In this document: positions 32,867 to 42,737 of the stretch, one piece after another
Layout: every line of letters starts with the position of its first letter
How positions within the stretch are numbered: position 1 is the stretch's first letter
Assembly: GCF_023100845.1 (NCBI RefSeq)
Contig: NZ_CP095864.1
Span: 434,001 to 498,000, forward strand
Origin: Gordonia sp. PP30
GTDB lineage: Bacteria > Actinomycetota > Actinomycetes > Mycobacteriales > Mycobacteriaceae
Length of the DNA: 64,000 nucleotides
Direction of reading: 5' to 3'
Notes under the pieces: model-generated
Told to the model about the DNA's origin: nothing
Database searches by the model: none
Seen by the model: the letters and a program-made list of their open reading frames with translations, nothing else
Translations under genes and position numbers: made by a program

Positions 32867-33514
32867 CTACGACAGCCCGTTGTCCATCGCGTAGCGGGCC
32901 AGCTCCACCCGGTTGCGGAGGTGGAGTTTGCGGAGGGTGGCGCCGACGTGGTTCTCGACGGTCCGCGGGCTCAGGTACAGGCGCTCGGCGATCTGCCGGG
33001 AGCTGAGGCCCTTGGCGACGTAGCGGAGGACCTCGGTCTCACGCTCGGTGAGGGCGGGTGCGTCGTCGGCAGGATCCTTCGCGAGCCGCCGGTATTCGCC
33101 GAGCACCAGGCCGGCCAGGCCGGGGGTGAAGACGGTCTGCCCGGCGGCGGTCGCCCGGACGGCGGCGACCAGCTCGGAGCGCTGCGCGCTCTTGACCAGG
33201 TATCCGCCGGCACCGGACTTGATCGCCTCCAGGACGTCGTCGCGCTCCTCCGAGGCCGACAGCACCAGGATGCGCGAATTCGGGGAGACCGCCAGCACCG
33301 CGACGGTGGCCTGGGCGCCGTTGCCGTCGGGGAGTTGCATGTCCATCAGCACCACGTCGGGCTGATAGGCGCGCGCCATCTCGGTGGCCCGCTGCACGCC
33401 GTCGGCCGCGGCGACGACGTCGAAGCCCTCGTCGGTCAGGTCCCGGGCGACGCCGTCGCGCCACATCGGGTGGTCGTCGACCACCATCACGCGGATCGGT
33501 GCGGGATCGCTCAT
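32867..33514 (-). CDS. NarL/LuxR-family response regulator
   Basis: A 215-residue response regulator starting at ATG 33514. The receiver domain (about 1-120) shows VMVVDDHPMWRDGV (acidic pair), the phospho-acceptor Asp in VVLMDMQLPDGNG, the Ser of LVLSAS and the Lys in GYLVKSA. The C-terminal LuxR helix-turn-helix (about 150-213) reads LTERETEVLRYVAKGLSSRQ and RTVENHVGATLRKL. Its ATG overlaps the stop of the sensor-kinase gene by four bases (ATGA), so the pair is translated together. Targets are unknown. Confidence 0.95.
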   Translation of the reverse strand: MSDPAPIRVMVVDDHPMWRDGVARDLTDEGFDVVAAADGVQRATEMARAYQPDVVLMDMQLPDGNGAQATVAVLAVSPNSRILVLSASEERDDVLEAIKSGAGGYLVKSAQRSELVAAVRATAAGQTVFTPGLAGLVLGEYRRLAKDPADDAPALTERETEVLRYVAKGLSSRQIAERLYLSPRTVENHVGATLRKLHLRNRVELARYAMDNGLS

Positions 33515-34731
33515 CGTCGGTCGCCCTCCTGGCGTAGCGGGATCGTCAGTTCCCATTCTGTGCCCGCACCGGGCGCCGATTCCAGCGCCACGCTGCCGCC
33601 GAGCGCTTCGATGCGTCCGATGATCGACCTGCTGATGCCCATCCGGCCCTCGGCGGCGGCCTGGTTCAGGCGGCCCGGCGCGATCCCGCGGCCGTCGTCG
33701 CGCAGGCTCAGGACCACCTCGTCGTCGAGGTCTTCCAGAAGGACGAAGCTGTGGGCGCCGGGCCCGGCGTGCCGGGCGGTGTTGTCGAGGACGTTGGTGA
33801 CCGCGGCCAGGACCTCGCGCGCGATCTCCTCGTGCAGGACGACCGGTGCCGCCGGGGTGCTGACCGAGACGGTGTCGGTGGCGAGGGCGCGGAGGGGCAC
33901 GCCGAGGTCGACGATCTCGGCGGTCGTCGGACGGCTGCGCGAGGAGGAGGCCTGCGGGTGGACCTCGGCGATCAGCCGCCGCAGTTGCCGTTCCTGGCCG
34001 GCCGCGAGTTCGGCCAGTTCGGTGGTGGGGCCGCCGATCTCACGGCCGCGCCGGGCGATCAGGGCGAGCGCCTGCAAGACGCCGTCGTGCACGTGCCGGG
34101 CGAGTCGTTCCCGTTCGGCGGCCTGTGCCGCGGCGTGCACCGCGGCGGTCAGCTTCGCGTGGGTCACCCGCGCGCGGGAGGCGGCCAGTCCGACCGCCAT
34201 ACCGGCCACGACCAGCAGCAGGAAGGTCGCGTTGCGCCCGAAGTTGAAGAAGACCTGCCCCTTGACCAGGAAGTTCGCCAGCCCGATCGCGACCCCGGCC
34301 GCGGCCCCCGTCCAGGCGCCGCCGAGCAGAGCCGCCGAGAGCAGCGCGCTGGAACACCACAGGGTGGTCGGCCACGTCTGGTTCGACGCGATCCAGGCGG
34401 AACTCGCGACGTACTCGGTGGAGAGCATCGCCGCGATGAAGCAGGCGAGTTCGGCCGCGGCACACCACCAGCGGCGGCCGAAACCGACGAGGTACCCGGT
34501 GGCGAAGACCGCGTTCGCGGCGGTCAGGAGCACGAAGAAGAGCCAGGCGATCCCGGGATGCTCGAGGTCGTGGTCGACGGCGATCAGGAAGCCGAGCGCG
34601 TAGAAGAAGCCGAGCAGCCGGAATATCTGGGCACCGCGCCAGAGCGGGCCGACCGGGTCGTCGTCGTCGAGCCGGCGCCAGCTCTCCGGGAACAGCCGGT
34701 CCAGAGCGGTCACCGCTGCGACGGGGGACAT
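33511..34731 (-). CDS. Membrane sensor histidine kinase (NarX/MacS-like)
   Basis: A 406-residue kinase. The N-terminal half (about 25-185) has about six membrane helices with no large external sensing domain, so it probably detects a membrane or intramembrane signal. The dimerisation/phospho-acceptor region is the HisKA_3 type, ERERLARHVHDGVLQALAL (about 205-223). The ATPase part follows with LDNTARHAGPGAH (N box, about 320) and LRDDGRGIAP (about 345). The architecture matches the MacS-type kinases of mycolate actinobacteria. Coupled by ATGA overlap to its regulator at 32867-33514. The signal is unknown. Confidence 0.92.
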   Translation of the reverse strand: MSPVAAVTALDRLFPESWRRLDDDDPVGPLWRGAQIFRLLGFFYALGFLIAVDHDLEHPGIAWLFFVLLTAANAVFATGYLVGFGRRWWCAAAELACFIAAMLSTEYVASSAWIASNQTWPTTLWCSSALLSAALLGGAWTGAAAGVAIGLANFLVKGQVFFNFGRNATFLLLVVAGMAVGLAASRARVTHAKLTAAVHAAAQAAERERLARHVHDGVLQALALIARRGREIGGPTTELAELAAGQERQLRRLIAEVHPQASSSRSRPTTAEIVDLGVPLRALATDTVSVSTPAAPVVLHEEIAREVLAAVTNVLDNTARHAGPGAHSFVLLEDLDDEVVLSLRDDGRGIAPGRLNQAAAEGRMGISRSIIGRIEALGGSVALESAPGAGTEWELTIPLRQEGDRR

Positions 34732-34741
34732 GGGCGGTGGG

Positions 34742-35593
34742 TCAGGCGTCAGCGGCGACGACGGTGTTGCGGCACTCGCCGATGCCGTCGATGCTCACGA
34801 CGATCCGCTGGCCGGCCTGCAGATGCGCCTCGGGGCCGTGGTCGTGCGCTGGCGACGACGGGCTGCCGGTGGCGACGATGTCGCCCGGGCGCAGTTCCAT
34901 GAACCGCGAGGCGCGACGGACCACGTGCACCGGGTCGAAGTGCAGGTCGGCGGTGCTGCCGGACTGGACCGGCCGGCCGTCGATCGTGGTCGTGAGCGCG
35001 AGGGTCGGTGCGATGCCGCCGGGCAGGTCGTCCGGGGTCACCAGGTACGGGCCGATCGGGGTGGAGCGGTCCCAGATGTTGCCGAGTCCCCATTCCTCGG
35101 CCTGGAACTCGAGATCGCGGTCGGTGACGTCGTTCATGACGGTGAAGCCGGCGATGGCGGCGGCCGCCTCGTCGTCGGAGGCGTGCCGCACGGTCCGTCC
35201 GATGACGATGGCGAGCTCGACGGCGCAGTCGAGGGCGTGGGCGTCCGCCGGCTTGACGATCTCGTCGTTCGCGCCGATCAGCGCGGTGGAGAACTTGGTC
35301 GACAGGCGCGGTGATTCGGGGATGTTCAGCCCGAGGACCCGGTAGTGCTCGCCGTAGTTGTGCGACACGCAGATCACCTTGTCGGGGTTGATCACCGGCG
35401 GCGCGAAATCGGCGGTGGCGGCGTCGTAGGTGGTGCCGCCGTCGATCGCCGCGGCCCGGGTGAGGCCGTCCGGATCGGCCAGCAGCGCACCCAGATCGAC
35501 GTACCCCAGGTCGACGAGCACCGGCGACGTGCCGCTGTCGACGCGCTTGACCGCGCGGGTGGTGGTGCCGGTACGGATCGTGGCCAGGTGCAT
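34742..35593 (-). CDS. Fumarylacetoacetate hydrolase-family protein
   Basis: A 283-residue FAH-superfamily protein; ATG 35593 has GAGGGGAC upstream. Family features include PVINPDKVICVSHNYGEHYR (about 68-87), the metal-binding Glu in DCAVELAIVIGR (about 124-135), NDVTDRDLEFQ, GPYLVTPDDLPGG and RPGDIVATGSPSS. Members hydrolyse or decarboxylate acyl-pyruvate-type products late in aromatic catabolism, using Mg or Mn. No other aromatic pathway genes are nearby, so the substrate is unknown. It is divergent from dnaK across 306 bp, of which about 150 bases next to this gene hold no recognised site. Confidence 0.85.
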   Translation of the reverse strand: MHLATIRTGTTTRAVKRVDSGTSPVLVDLGYVDLGALLADPDGLTRAAAIDGGTTYDAATADFAPPVINPDKVICVSHNYGEHYRVLGLNIPESPRLSTKFSTALIGANDEIVKPADAHALDCAVELAIVIGRTVRHASDDEAAAAIAGFTVMNDVTDRDLEFQAEEWGLGNIWDRSTPIGPYLVTPDDLPGGIAPTLALTTTIDGRPVQSGSTADLHFDPVHVVRRASRFMELRPGDIVATGSPSSPAHDHGPEAHLQAGQRIVVSIDGIGECRNTVVAADA

Positions 35594-35742
35594 GGTGTCC
35601 CCTCGAAGTAGCTCGCGCCGGTGCGCGCTCACTCCATCATCGCACCGGCGCCCATTGTGAGCAGGATCACCACATATATGCACGTAACAGGCTCAACTTC
35701 GGGAAGAGATCGGCCCGCGGACCGGTTGTACCCATCGAGGAA

Positions 35743-35763
35743 CCTGAGTGAACAGCGCTCAAG
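35743..35763. promoter_or_regulatory. HAIR box 1 upstream of dnaK
   Basis: CCTGAGT-N7-GCTCAAG matches the HspR-associated inverted repeat consensus CTTGAGT-N7-ACTCAAG at 12 of 14 positions. It lies just upstream of a plausible promoter (TTGACG 35769-35774, TCTAAG-like -10 at about 35790). HspR bound here would repress the dnaK operon until DnaK is titrated by unfolded protein. Confidence 0.85.
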
Positions 35764-35796
35764 AAGGCTTGACGGATCACCGTCACCGGTCTAAGT

Positions 35797-35817
35797 GTTG
35801 AGTGCGAGACGCTGAGG
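35797..35817. promoter_or_regulatory. HAIR box 2 upstream of dnaK
   Basis: GTTGAGT-N7-GCTGAGG matches the HAIR consensus at 10 of 14 positions and lies just after the candidate -10 element, over or beyond the expected transcription start. Paired HAIR boxes are typical of actinobacterial dnaK promoters. Confidence 0.7.
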
Positions 35818-35899
35818 TTTCTGACCAAGACATCAGGAGCCATTGCGGCCCTACCGGACAAACCCGGCTCACCTAGCCGTACAACAGGGAGGAACACAC

Positions 35900-37743
<1,844 letters not shown>

Positions 37744-37747
<4 letters not shown>

Positions 37748-38316
37748 CGGCGCCGGGCGCCGAGGGCGGCGCGCCGGGGCCCGAGGACGTCGTGGACGCC
37801 GAGGTCGTGACCGAGAACGCCGCCGAGGCGGGAGCCGCGCAGGCTCCCGCCGAGGAGGCGGGCGGCATCGATGAGCGGGTCGCCGAGCTGACCGAGGCGT
37901 TGCAGCGGGAGCGAGCGCAGTTCGTCAACTTCCGCCGGCGCAGCGCCGAGGAGGCACAGCAGAAGGTGGCGCTCGGCAAGCAGTCGATCGTCGAGAAGCT
38001 GCTGCCGCTGCTCGACGACTTCGATCGGGCCCGCGAGCACGGTCACCTGTCCGACGGCCCGCTGAAGGCCTTCGCCGACAAGCTGGGCGATGTGCTGGGC
38101 GGCGAGAAGGTGGCGAAGTTCGGTGCCCCGGGCGACCGGTTCGATCCGGAATTGCACGAGGCGATCCAGAACGACGGCAGCGGGGTGGACCCGGTGATCG
38201 GGCAGGTGTTCCGGCCCGGTTATCGACTGGGGGACAAGGTGATCCGTCACGCGATGGTCACCGTCACCGATCCGGATCCGGCGGCGGGCGCCGCCGGGAC
38301 ACCGGAGAACGCATAG
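37744..38316 (+). CDS. grpE: Nucleotide exchange factor GrpE
   Basis: A 190-residue GrpE starting at GTG 37744, overlapping the dnaK stop by four bases (GTGA), so translation is coupled. An acidic disordered N-terminus (about 1-45) is followed by the long dimerisation helix (about 45-85: [20 protein letters not shown]) and the beta-domain with [10 protein letters not shown] (about 139-148), [20 protein letters not shown] and VTVTDPDP. It releases ADP from DnaK. The VVDAEVV motif occurs in both the DnaK tail and the GrpE N-terminus, a small shared sequence at the gene junction. Confidence 0.98.
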
Positions 38317-38323
38317 CAGCCGG

Positions 38324-38362
38324 GCGGGACCGGGAACGACGTCGGCGTCGTCCCGGTCCCGC
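38324..38362 (+). terminator. Hairpin between grpE and dnaJ
   Basis: A perfect 12-bp stem, GCGGGACCGGGA (38324-38335) / TCCCGGTCCCGC (38351-38362), with further pairing in the loop, lies in the 153-bp grpE-dnaJ gap. It may act as an attenuator or processing site lowering dnaJ relative to dnaK. A 12-base direct repeat ACAAGACTTTTC follows at 38378 and 38436. Confidence 0.65.
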
Positions 38363-38469
38363 CGCGGTCGCGGCGACACAAGACTTTTCCGCCCGGGTGA
38401 CAGACGCGATGGCGCCGGGCGAGGTACGAAGATCAACAAGACTTTTCAAGACAAGGAGGTGACGCCGGT

Positions 38470-39684
38470 ATGGCGGTGCAACGCGAATGGCTCGACCGAG
38501 ACTTCTACGCCGACCTGGGCGTCGCTTCGGACGCATCGGCCGCGGACATCAAGAAGGCCTATCGGAAGCTCGCAGCACAGCTGCATCCGGACCGGAATCC
38601 GGGCGATACCGCTGCGGAGGACCGTTTCAAGAAGGTCTCCGAGGCCAACAGTGTGCTGTCCGATGCGGAGAAGCGCAAAGAATACGACGAGGCCCGCGCG
38701 CTGATGGCCAGCGGCCGGTTCCGTGGCGGTGACGCCTTCGGAGGCGGCGGCGGATTCGGCGGCGGCGGTGGCTACACCACGACCGGTGGCTTCGACATCG
38801 GCGACCTGAGCGACCTGTTCGGCGGCGGCGCCGGGGGCGGTGCCGGGGCCGGCGGGATGGGTGACATCTTCGGGAACATCTTCGGTGGTGGCGGCGGCCG
38901 CCCGCGCGGTGCTCAGCAGCAGCCGCAGCGTCCGCGCCGCGGCAACGACCTGGAGACCGAGACCACGCTGGCCTTCCGCGACGCGGTGAAGGGCAACACG
39001 GTGACGCTCAAGGTCACCAGCCCGTCGCCGTGCACGTCGTGCCACGGCAGCGGCGCCAAGGCGGGGACCAGCCCGAAGACGTGCACGTCGTGCAACGGCT
39101 CCGGGTTCATCCACCGCGATCAGGGACACTTCGGCTTCGCCGAACCCGATCCGGAATGCCAGGGCACCGGCACCAAGATCGACGAGCCCTGCCCCGACTG
39201 CTCGGGCACCGGGGTGCAGATCCGGCCGCGGACCATCAACGTCCGCATCCCGAAGGGCGTCGAGGACGGTCAGCGGATCCGGCTGACCGGCCAGGGCGAG
39301 GCCGGCCGTCGTGGGGCGCCGTCGGGCGACCTGTACGTGACCGTGCACGTGACGCCGGACCGGCTGTTCACGCGCAGCGGCAACGACCTGAAACTCCAGC
39401 TGCCGGTGAGCTTTTCGGAGCTGGTGCTGGGGACCACGGTCTCGGTGCCGACGCTCGACGGCTCGGTGGGCGTCAAGATCCCGCCGAACACCGCCGACGG
39501 CCGCACGCTGCGACTCAAGGGCCGCGGTGTGCCGAAGCGGTCCGGCGGGGCCGGCGATCTGCTGGTGACCGTCAAGGTCGCGGTGCCGCCCACTCTCGAC
39601 GAGGCTGCCACCGACGCCATCAAGGCGTACGCGGCGGCGGAGAAGGAGAGCGGATTCGATCCCCGGGCCGGCTGGGGGCGGTGA
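38470..39684 (+). CDS. dnaJ: Chaperone DnaJ with an altered third zinc motif
   Basis: A 404-residue DnaJ1-type cochaperone; ATG 38470 follows a strong AAGGAGGTG. The J-domain (about 10-75) contains HPD in [10 protein letters not shown] Gly/Phe-rich region follows (about 85-150). The zinc region has CTSCHGSG (about 188), CTSCNGSG (about 206), then DPECQGTG (227-234) and CPDCSGTG (241-248). In the third motif the first Cys is Asp227 (codon GAT), whereas as I recall mycobacterial DnaJ1 reads EPCTDCRGSG there. The C-terminal substrate domain is normal ([28 protein letters not shown]). It stimulates DnaK ATPase and delivers clients. Confidence 0.97.
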   Translation: MAVQREWLDRDFYADLGVASDASAADIKKAYRKLAAQLHPDRNPGDTAAEDRFKKVSEANSVLSDAEKRKEYDEARALMASGRFRGGDAFGGGGGFGGGGGYTTTGGFDIGDLSDLFGGGAGGGAGAGGMGDIFGNIFGGGGGRPRGAQQQPQRPRRGNDLETETTLAFRDAVKGNTVTLKVTSPSPCTSCHGSGAKAGTSPKTCTSCNGSGFIHRDQGHFGFAEPDPECQGTGTKIDEPCPDCSGTGVQIRPRTINVRIPKGVEDGQRIRLTGQGEAGRRGAPSGDLYVTVHVTPDRLFTRSGNDLKLQLPVSFSELVLGTTVSVPTLDGSVGVKIPPNTADGRTLRLKGRGVPKRSGGAGDLLVTVKVAVPPTLDEAATDAIKAYAAAEKESGFDPRAGWGR

Positions 39685-39690
39685 TCGCCG

Positions 39691-40089
39691 ATGCGGGACG
39701 AGAGAGGCGACGTGGCGTCGAGTGACACCGCGACCTACCTGATCTCGGTGGCCGCGGAGCTGGCCGGCATGCACGCGCAGACGCTGCGCACCTACGACCG
39801 GCTCGGTCTGGTGACGCCGCAGCGGACCACCGGCGGCGGGCGGCGGTACTCGCCGAGCGACGTCGAACGGCTCCGCGAGATCCAGCGGCTGTCGCAGGAC
39901 GAGGGCGTCAACCTGGCCGGAATCAAGCGGATCATCGAGCTGAGCGACGAGCTGGAGGAATTGCAGCGCCGGGTGGCCGAACTCTCCGCGCGGGCCCAGG
40001 CTTCCCGCGGCTCGCGCGGCGAGGTGGTCCACGTCGAACGGTCCAACTCCGTGGTGGTCTGGCAGCCGCGCCGGCGCCGGTCGGAGTAG
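39691..40089 (+). CDS. hspR: Heat-shock repressor HspR
   Basis: A 132-residue MerR-fold repressor starting at ATG 39691, seven bases after dnaJ. GTG 39712, with GAGAGG upstream, is an equally good alternative and would give 125 residues. The core LISVAAELAGMHAQTLRTYD with RLGLVTPQRT and GGGRRYS is almost identical to mycobacterial HspR, and a leucine-rich coiled coil follows (LSDELEELQRRVAELSARA). It ends VVVWQPRRRR, the usual HspR tail. It binds the HAIR boxes upstream of dnaK, closing an autoregulatory loop in which DnaK is corepressor. Confidence 0.97.
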   Translation: MRDERGDVASSDTATYLISVAAELAGMHAQTLRTYDRLGLVTPQRTTGGGRRYSPSDVERLREIQRLSQDEGVNLAGIKRIIELSDELEELQRRVAELSARAQASRGSRGEVVHVERSNSVVVWQPRRRRSE

Positions 40090-40254
40090 AACCGCGGCAG
40101 TCGGCCCCGCAGCCACGGCACCGGGCGACGTCCGAGTCGGCGGCGACCAGCGCGATCGTCGAACATCCACATGACGATTGAACGCACCGAGCGTGACCGC
40201 GGTTCCCTCGCGCGCTCCCCGCGCGCGTCGTCGCCGGTGTGGCCCGGACAGACC

Positions 40255-40292
40255 CGCGGCAGTCGGTCACAGGCGCGGCGGCGACTGCCGCG
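40255..40292. terminator. Hairpin between hspR and the globin-reductase gene
   Basis: Exact 11-bp arms CGCGGCAGTCG (40255-40265) and CGACTGCCGCG (40282-40292) lie in the 245-bp gap between two convergent genes. A further copy of CCGCGGCAGTCGG occurs at 40092-40104 just after hspR. A bidirectional terminator is likely. The rest of the gap shows no gene. Confidence 0.55.
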
Positions 40293-40334
40293 TGGGTGCA
40301 CCGGTGCCGCGGCTCCGTCGTCGAGTGCCGCGGG

Positions 40335-41492
40335 TCAGGCGTGGACGGGGTCGTGGCGCATCGCGTCGTGGGGGACGCCGGCCAGGCGGAGCTTCAGTTT
40401 GGTGGAGGTGATCATGTCGGCGGGGCCCGCGATGAGAACCTGGCGGCCGGTCCAGTCGCCGTAGCGAGCGGCCACGTCGCCGACACGGCCGTAGACCACC
40501 TCGAAACCCCATTGACGCGGGTCGGGGGCACCGTCGATCCACCACGGATCGGCCGGATTCTCGATCACCGCGGTGATCTTGAGCCACGGATTGGTGGTGG
40601 CGAGTTCGCGGAGAACGGCGAGGTCGTACAGCTCGCCCGGGTAGCGGGCGCCGTAGAACAGGTGCGTCGGTGGGGAGTCGGTGCGCTGCGCCATCTCCAG
40701 GAGCAGGGCGCGCAGCGGGGCCAGTCCGGTGCCGCCGGCGACCATCAGGACGGGGTCGTCGCCCTCGACGGCGAGCGTGCCGTGCGCCTGGGCGAAGGTC
40801 CAGACGTCGCCGGGCGCGGTCTCCTTCACGATCGACGTGCTCACCTGCCCGCCCGGCACGGCCCGCACGTGGAACTCCAGTTCACCGGCGTCGTTCGGCG
40901 GCGTCGCCGGTGAGAGATCACGCCACAGATACGGCCACTGCGGGATCTTGGTCTCCAGGTACTGGCCGGCGTGCACCGGCGGTACCGGATCGACGGCGAC
41001 CAGGCGCACGACGGCGCGTTCCCGGGTGATGGTGAACTTCTGGACCACCCGCGCGCGCCAGGTGGCCGGTCCTTCGACGCTGTGCGCGGCGCCGCGCATC
41101 ACCCCGGTGGTGAGCATCATCGCCTGGCTCACGGTGTCGGCGACGTCCTCGGTCCAGTCGGCGCCGAACAGGGCGGCCGACTCGGTGATCAGGGCGCGGA
41201 GCATCAGGTCGTAGTGCTCGTCGGTCACGCCGTATTTGCGGTGATCGCGTCCGAGCTGGGCCAGCAGTTCGATGAGCTCGTCGTGGCCGCTCTCGGCCGG
41301 CAGTGCCTCCAGCACGTGATCGAGGACGTCGATGAACGCCTCTCGCAGGTGCCGCAGATGCGGCGGGAACAGGTCGCGGACCGCCGGGGCCGAACCGAAC
41401 AGGCGGGACAGCACGCGGCCCGCGAAACCGTCCGGATCCGCGGCGATCAGCGCGCGGAGGCGGTGCAGGACGGGCGGCTGCGGCTGGCTCAC
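40335..41492 (-). CDS. Globin-FAD/NAD(P)H reductase (flavohaemoglobin-like)
   Basis: A 385-residue fusion of an N-terminal globin (about 1-135) and a ferredoxin-NADP-reductase module (about 150-385). GTG 41492 follows GAAAGGAAG and begins VSQPQPPVLHRLRAL. The globin has a proximal His in GRDHRKYGV (about 84). The flavin part has YLWRDLSPATPP (FAD) and MVAGGTGLAPLRALL (NAD(P), about 262). It resembles mycobacterial Rv0385. Flavohaemoglobins convert nitric oxide to nitrate; members of this divergent type may instead reduce D-lactate-linked or lipid substrates, so NO detoxification is likely but not certain. Convergent with hspR. Confidence 0.88.
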   Translation of the reverse strand: MSQPQPPVLHRLRALIAADPDGFAGRVLSRLFGSAPAVRDLFPPHLRHLREAFIDVLDHVLEALPAESGHDELIELLAQLGRDHRKYGVTDEHYDLMLRALITESAALFGADWTEDVADTVSQAMMLTTGVMRGAAHSVEGPATWRARVVQKFTITRERAVVRLVAVDPVPPVHAGQYLETKIPQWPYLWRDLSPATPPNDAGELEFHVRAVPGGQVSTSIVKETAPGDVWTFAQAHGTLAVEGDDPVLMVAGGTGLAPLRALLLEMAQRTDSPPTHLFYGARYPGELYDLAVLRELATTNPWLKITAVIENPADPWWIDGAPDPRQWGFEVVYGRVGDVAARYGDWTGRQVLIAGPADMITSTKLKLRLAGVPHDAMRHDPVHA

Positions 41493-41609
41493 GGCGGGTC
41501 TTCCTTTCGCTGCGGCGGGGACGGGCTCGACCCCACGAGAGTAGTCCTGTGACCGATTCCGCCCGATACCGGCGCGCTTTCCGTCGCCCGGTGTGGGAGG
41601 CTGAGAATC

Positions 41610-42737
41610 GTGTCGACGTTGGTGGGGCGGGTTCCGGGCATCGTCGATGCGCATGCGCACTTCTTCGACCCGCGGACACCGCCGTGGAGTCTGCAGCGGC
41701 TCGGCCGGGCGAGCGTCCCGGTCCTGAAAGCGCTGCCGCGCCCGCTCATCCGGGTCGCCTCCCGGTTCACCGATGAGCACAGCCTGAGCGGGATCGCGGG
41801 CCCGGGCCGGCTCAGTGCCTCCTACCGGCTCCGCGAATACGCGAAGGATCTGGCCGCGCTGGACACCGTCGCCGGGGTGCCGGTGACCACGGTGATCCCG
41901 GTCGACTCGCAGTGGCGCCGCCGCCTGTCACCGGAGGAGGTGCCCGGGGCCGTCACCCGCGACCTCGACTTCCTGCGCCGGCTCCCGTACGGCGACGGCC
42001 TCCCCGAACTCGGCGGACTGCTGGTCCCGGCCGACGACCGGATCCCCGGGCTCGGCGTGGCCGACGCGCTCGATGCCGACGTCGACGGCCTGATCCGCGG
42101 CTTCCGGCTGCGGTGGGGACGCCATCACGACCCGCTCGTCCACGACTGGACGGCGGAATCGGATCCGTTGCGCTCCAAGAACTTCCGGGATGCTTTCGGG
42201 CCGCTGGCCGATCGCGGGCTGGTCTTCGAGTCGCTCTGCTACTCGCACCAACTCGGCGAGCTGGCGAGTCTGGCGTCGGAGTATCCGAAGGCGACCATCG
42301 TCGTCGAGCACCTCGGCTGCCCGGTCGGTGTCTTCGGGCCGTTCGGGTCGTCGGTGGGGACGACGGCCGCGGCCCGCGCCGACATCCTCGGACTGTGGCG
42401 CGAGCGGATGGCGATGCTCGCCGCGCGGCCCAACGTCCACGTCAAGATCAGCGCGGTGGCCAGCGGCCTGTTCGGCTACGGGCAGGAGCGGTCGGGCAAC
42501 ATCGGCGGCCAGCACATTCTCGCCGACATGATCGGTCCGCTGGTGCTGCACGTGGTGGACCGGTTCGGCCCCGAACGGGTGATCTTCGGTTCCAACGCCC
42601 CGCTGGACACCCACAACGCGACCATCGGTGTGGTGGTCGGCGCCCTGCTCGACGTTCTCGGTGACCGCGGCGACCATCTGCTCTCGCACCTCTTCAACGA
42701 CAACGCGCGCCGCCTGTACCGCATCACCGATCAGTGA
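41610..42737 (+). CDS. Amidohydrolase-2 family TIM-barrel hydrolase
   Basis: A 375-residue metal-dependent hydrolase (PF04909 type) from GTG 41610. Metal ligands are DAHAHFFD near the N-terminus (about 13-20), HHDPLVHDW (about 170), a His in VVEHLGCPVG (about 232) and VIFGSNAPLDTHNA near the C-terminus. FGSN-P-D rather than GSD-P is the signature of a known subgroup. Relatives hydrolyse lactones or decarboxylate aromatic acids. The substrate is unknown. Its last 14 bases overlap the end of the convergent glycoside hydrolase gene at 42724. It is divergent from the globin-reductase. Confidence 0.8.
   Translation: MSTLVGRVPGIVDAHAHFFDPRTPPWSLQRLGRASVPVLKALPRPLIRVASRFTDEHSLSGIAGPGRLSASYRLREYAKDLAALDTVAGVPVTTVIPVDSQWRRRLSPEEVPGAVTRDLDFLRRLPYGDGLPELGGLLVPADDRIPGLGVADALDADVDGLIRGFRLRWGRHHDPLVHDWTAESDPLRSKNFRDAFGPLADRGLVFESLCYSHQLGELASLASEYPKATIVVEHLGCPVGVFGPFGSSVGTTAAARADILGLWRERMAMLAARPNVHVKISAVASGLFGYGQERSGNIGGQHILADMIGPLVLHVVDRFGPERVIFGSNAPLDTHNATIGVVVGALLDVLGDRGDHLLSHLFNDNARRLYRITDQ

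Noticed and set aside
40090..40334. Small gene or regulatory RNA between hspR and the globin-reductase
   Set aside because: Only a hairpin and short repeated GCGGCAGTCG motifs are visible; convergent position fits a terminator.
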